DNA of 20,718 nt from Azolla pinnata (Eukaryota > Streptophyta > Polypodiopsida > Salviniales > Salviniaceae): NCBI GenBank assembly GCA_037176905.1, contig JBBBWG010011458.1:1-20718 (forward strand), in the 5' to 3' direction. The position numbers and the translations under genes were made by a program. The notes under the pieces were generated by a model. That model did not search any database and had not been told where the DNA came from. It saw nothing but the letters and a program-made list of their open reading frames with translations. This document shows, piece after piece, positions 9,341-20,718 of the stretch. Every line of letters begins with the position of its first letter. The stretch's first letter is position 1.

Positions 9341-9477
9341 TGTATGTATATATATGTCAGGTATTTATACGCATACACAGATGTCATGTATCTATACACA
9401 TTATACCTATACAAATATACATGTATATGTATATTTATACACATATGTCATGTATTCACACACATGTATATACACAT
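9341..9477. repeat. AT-rich TATACA/ATGTCATGTAT repeat tract
   Basis: Imperfect repeats of ATGTCATGTAT, TATACACAT and TATACATGTATA are interspersed. The tract keeps several short frames open by lack of complexity. It has hairpin potential but no coding signal. Confidence 0.7.
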
Positions 9478-10241
9478 TGAAATTTTCTGCATTTACATAT
9501 TAAAATCCAGGGCAACAAAAAATGTTGGATCCCCAATACAGCTACATACTTGAAGCTCATAACCAATTCCATCCTTATTATTCTTGCATTCGGGCACCAA
9601 CACCGAACATATGCTCCACCATCAGAAAACACATGGAAAGCAATGTCTGCCAATTCTGTACAAGTCTTTTCTTTTTTGTTTTAACAAATCCAATCAATGA
9701 TCTTTTTTCCATCATCAAAAACCCTTATAATAGCAATCCTGTTTTGTTTTTTCTCTTCTTCTGAATGTCTTAGGTGTTGAATTTTGGAGACACTGCACCA
9801 AAAAAACATAACACCATAGCATATATATAATATTTATATATCATAATCAGTATAATGTAACAGTTGGTCACAACCTTGACCTACTGTGCTCGTCGGCTTT
9901 CAGCTTTTTTTCGGTATTTTCCTGCTCATGGGAAATCAGCTTGTGCCATCTAGCAAATCAAGCCCCGACATTCTATCAGGCAATCTAAGCATTCTTGTTA
10001 TTTCTCCACAATTTGCATATTTAGCTTTCTGCACCGGAGGTTTCAGTATAAGGATCGGATAAAAACAATCAGCTGCCACCGAAATTGAACCCCTTTCTCG
10101 TGATATAGAGGGCAAGCAGTCAGGAGCGCTATTTTCCTTGGGTCTTCTTTTTCTTTTTCTTCTTCTTCTTCTTCTCTTCTTCAGGGTTTACTTATGTAAA
10201 AGCATATCATTATCCTGTCAAAGTGTCCACTATTTCTTTGC
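9478..10241. other. Intergenic tail including the 3' UTR of the kinesin gene
   Basis: The right part, up to 10241, should be the kinesin 3' UTR. It contains a pyrimidine run of CTT units at 10143-10182 (purine-rich in the transcript). No consensus AATAAA is obvious on the minus strand. No gene is seen. Confidence 0.5.
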
Positions 10242-19376
<9,135 letters not shown>

Positions 19377-19690
19377 GGGGGGGGGGTTGTGAGATGAAGA
19401 AGGAAAGGAGGAAAGGGGGAGGCGAGGAGAGATCTGGAGGAGGAAAAGGGGGGAGGGGAGGGGGGAGAGAATTGAGCTATGGTGCGTGGACGAAGGGGAA
19501 GGGAAGGGAAGGCGTCCCTTTTCTTCTTTTGCTTCTTCTTTTTTGTCTGAACTTGGAAGGGAAGATCCGAGAGAGGAGGAGGGAGATCCTTGGCTATGGA
19601 GTCTCGTCCCCTCTCCTCTCCTCTCCCTCGCGCGCTCGCTCGCACTGGTCAGGTCTTGGTCTGGTCTGTCTGCGTGTCTGTGTCGTCGCG
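19377..19690 (-). promoter_or_regulatory. Probable 5' leader and proximal promoter of the kinesin gene
   Basis: In the transcript sense the sequence is strongly C/T-rich, as in many plant leaders, and ends in ten C residues directly before the ATG. No TATA box is evident. Long open frames here on either strand are low-complexity Arg/Glu/Ser runs and not genes. Confidence 0.4.
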
Positions 19691-19795
19691 GCGAAGAAGA
19701 AGGAAGAAGAAGGAAGAAAGAAGAAGGAAGAAGAAGAAGAAGAAGAAGAAGAAGGAAGAAGAAGAAGGAAGAAGACGAAGACGAAGAAGGAAGGG
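19691..19795. repeat. GAA/GAAG trinucleotide run
   Basis: Imperfect GAA, GAAG and GGAAGAA units run for about 100 bases (TTC on the kinesin strand). It lies upstream of the kinesin leader. Confidence 0.85.
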
Positions 19796-19817
19796 GGGGT
19801 TCCCACGTCTCTCTTCT

Positions 19818-19895
19818 GTGCGTTTTGAGTGTGCGTTTTGAGTGTGCGTTTTGAGTGTGCGTTTTCGGTGTGCGTTTTGAGTGTGCGTTTTGAGT
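19818..19895. repeat. 13-bp tandem repeat, six copies
   Basis: GTGCGTTTTGAGT is repeated six times, with one variant (GTGCGTTTTCGGT, fourth copy). A short duplicated GAAGCCTGTG follows. Confidence 0.95.
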
Positions 19896-19916
19896 GAAGC
19901 CTGTGAAGTGAAGCCT

Positions 19917-19962
19917 GTGTTTTGTGTTTTGTGTTTTGTGTTTTGTGGTTGTGGTTGTGGTT
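19917..19962. repeat. GTGTTTT heptamer and GTGGTT hexamer repeats
   Basis: Four GTGTTTT units (19917-19944) pass directly into about three GTGGTT units. The heptamer looks like a shortened form of the preceding 13-mer. Confidence 0.9.
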
Positions 19963-19984
19963 GAAGATCGGTGATGCGTGTGAA

Positions 19985-20718
19985 GCTAGGTCTCGATGAT
20001 CATTTCCGACTCGGATTGCCCCGATCGATCGATGGATCTGTCCAGATCTAGACAGCTCTCGATGATCGTTTCCGACTCCGATTGCCTCCATCGATCGATC
20101 AAAGGATCGATCCAGACAGCTGTCCATGCTCATTCCGACTCAGATTGCCTCGATCGATCGATCGGTCCTGATGTAGACGACTCTCGATGATCACTTCCTG
20201 CTCAGATTGCCTCGATCGATCGATCAATAGGATTGATCCAGACAGCTCTCCACGATCATTCCGACTCAGATTGCCTCGATCGATCGATCGGTCCTGATGT
20301 AGACGACTCTCGATGATCACTTCCTGCTCAGATTGCCTCGATCGATCGATCAATAGGATTGATCCAGACAGCTCTCCATGATCATTCCGACTCGGATTGC
20401 CATCGATCGATCGATCGATCAATGGATCGATCCAGATAGCTCTCGATGATCATCCGATTGCCTCGATGGATGGATGGATCGATCCGTCCATCGATCCAGC
20501 CAAGTCTCGATGACCATTCTGACTCCGATTGTCGTCGATCTAGATAGCTCTCGATGATCATCTAATTGCCTCGATGGATGGATGGATCGATCCGTCCATC
20601 GATCCAGCCAAGTCCCGATGACCATTCCAACTCTGATTGTCGTCAATCCAATGAGGCCTCGACGACCATTCCGACTCAGATTTGCCTCGATCGATCGATC
20701 TGCCGATCCAGCCAAGTC
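19985..20718. repeat. GATC-rich satellite with higher-order units
   Basis: Twelve units are visible, starting at 19985, 20056, 20120, 20181, 20246, 20307, 20372, 20440, 20505, 20548, 20613 and 20656. Consensus opens CTCTCGATGATCATTCCGAC and continues TCAGATTGCCTCGATCGATC. Lengths are 61-71 bp, plus a 43-bp short form. Pairs form larger repeats: 61+65 (126 bp) twice, then 65+43 (108 bp) twice. The array runs past the window end. Open frames across it are periodic artefacts. Confidence 0.93.

Noticed and set aside
9302..9764. Overlapping 60-80 codon frames near the AT-rich tract
   Set aside because: They are Tyr/Ile/Cys-rich translations of TATACA repeats or short frames with no recognisable motif.
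20099..20715. Long minus-strand open frames across the satellite
   Set aside because: The repeat unit happens to lack stops in one frame; the translation is periodic (RSIDRGNLSRN-like) and not a gene.
19985..20718. CRISPR-like repeat spacing
   Set aside because: The repeat is continuous with no unique spacers, lies in a plant genome context and shows dimeric satellite structure.

Overview
This window looks like nuclear DNA of a flowering plant. It holds two intron-rich genes that converge tail to tail and are flanked by tandem repeats. The plant call rests on a kinesin-13 of the plant KIN13A type, plant-sized GT-AG introns, telobox-like CCCTAAA blocks and decayed retroelements. The N-terminus of the kinesin differs from the grass and core-eudicot versions I know, so an early-diverging angiosperm is possible, but I cannot place the order.

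Left edge (1-2244). The first 800 bases carry an LTR-like stretch that reads leftward and contains a perfect four-unit heat-shock element. A minisatellite of about 53-55 bp follows (1190-1760), each unit carrying CCCTAAA-type motifs. Short simple repeats then lead into a putative untranslated first exon ending in a clean GTAAGC donor at 2244.

Gene 1 (+, coding 3068-7471). Five coding exons encode a PhoD-like metallophosphatase of about 740 residues with no obvious signal peptide. The phosphatase motifs HLGDQIYGDGD, YDDHE and GGDVHCGGH are all present. The 5'-UTR intron contains a separate exon-like block on the minus strand (2756-2915), with good splice sites on both sides and a protein-like frame that belongs to neither annotated gene.

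Intergenic (7472-10241). No supported gene. There is AT-rich sequence, degenerate repeats and probable old transposon debris.

Gene 2 (-, coding 19376 down to 10242). Twelve coding exons join in frame to an 846-residue kinesin-13 (KIN13A-like), a microtubule depolymerase. P-loop, switch I, switch II, the KVD finger and the C-terminal coiled coil are all visible. Its introns hold a dead LINE reverse-transcriptase fragment (intron 11), a 196-codon open frame (intron 7), a roughly 39-bp tandem repeat (intron 2) and a CCCTAA hexamer array (intron 1).

Right edge (19377-20718). The kinesin leader is pyrimidine-rich on its own strand. Upstream lie a GAA/TTC run, a 13-bp repeat, a 7-bp repeat and a GATC-rich satellite with nested higher-order periodicity that runs off the window.

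Nothing links the two genes in one pathway; their adjacency looks incidental. I found no bacterial-type system, CRISPR array, rRNA or tRNA gene. The least explained items are the minus-strand exon in the 5' intron of gene 1, the open frames inside introns, and the higher-order satellite.
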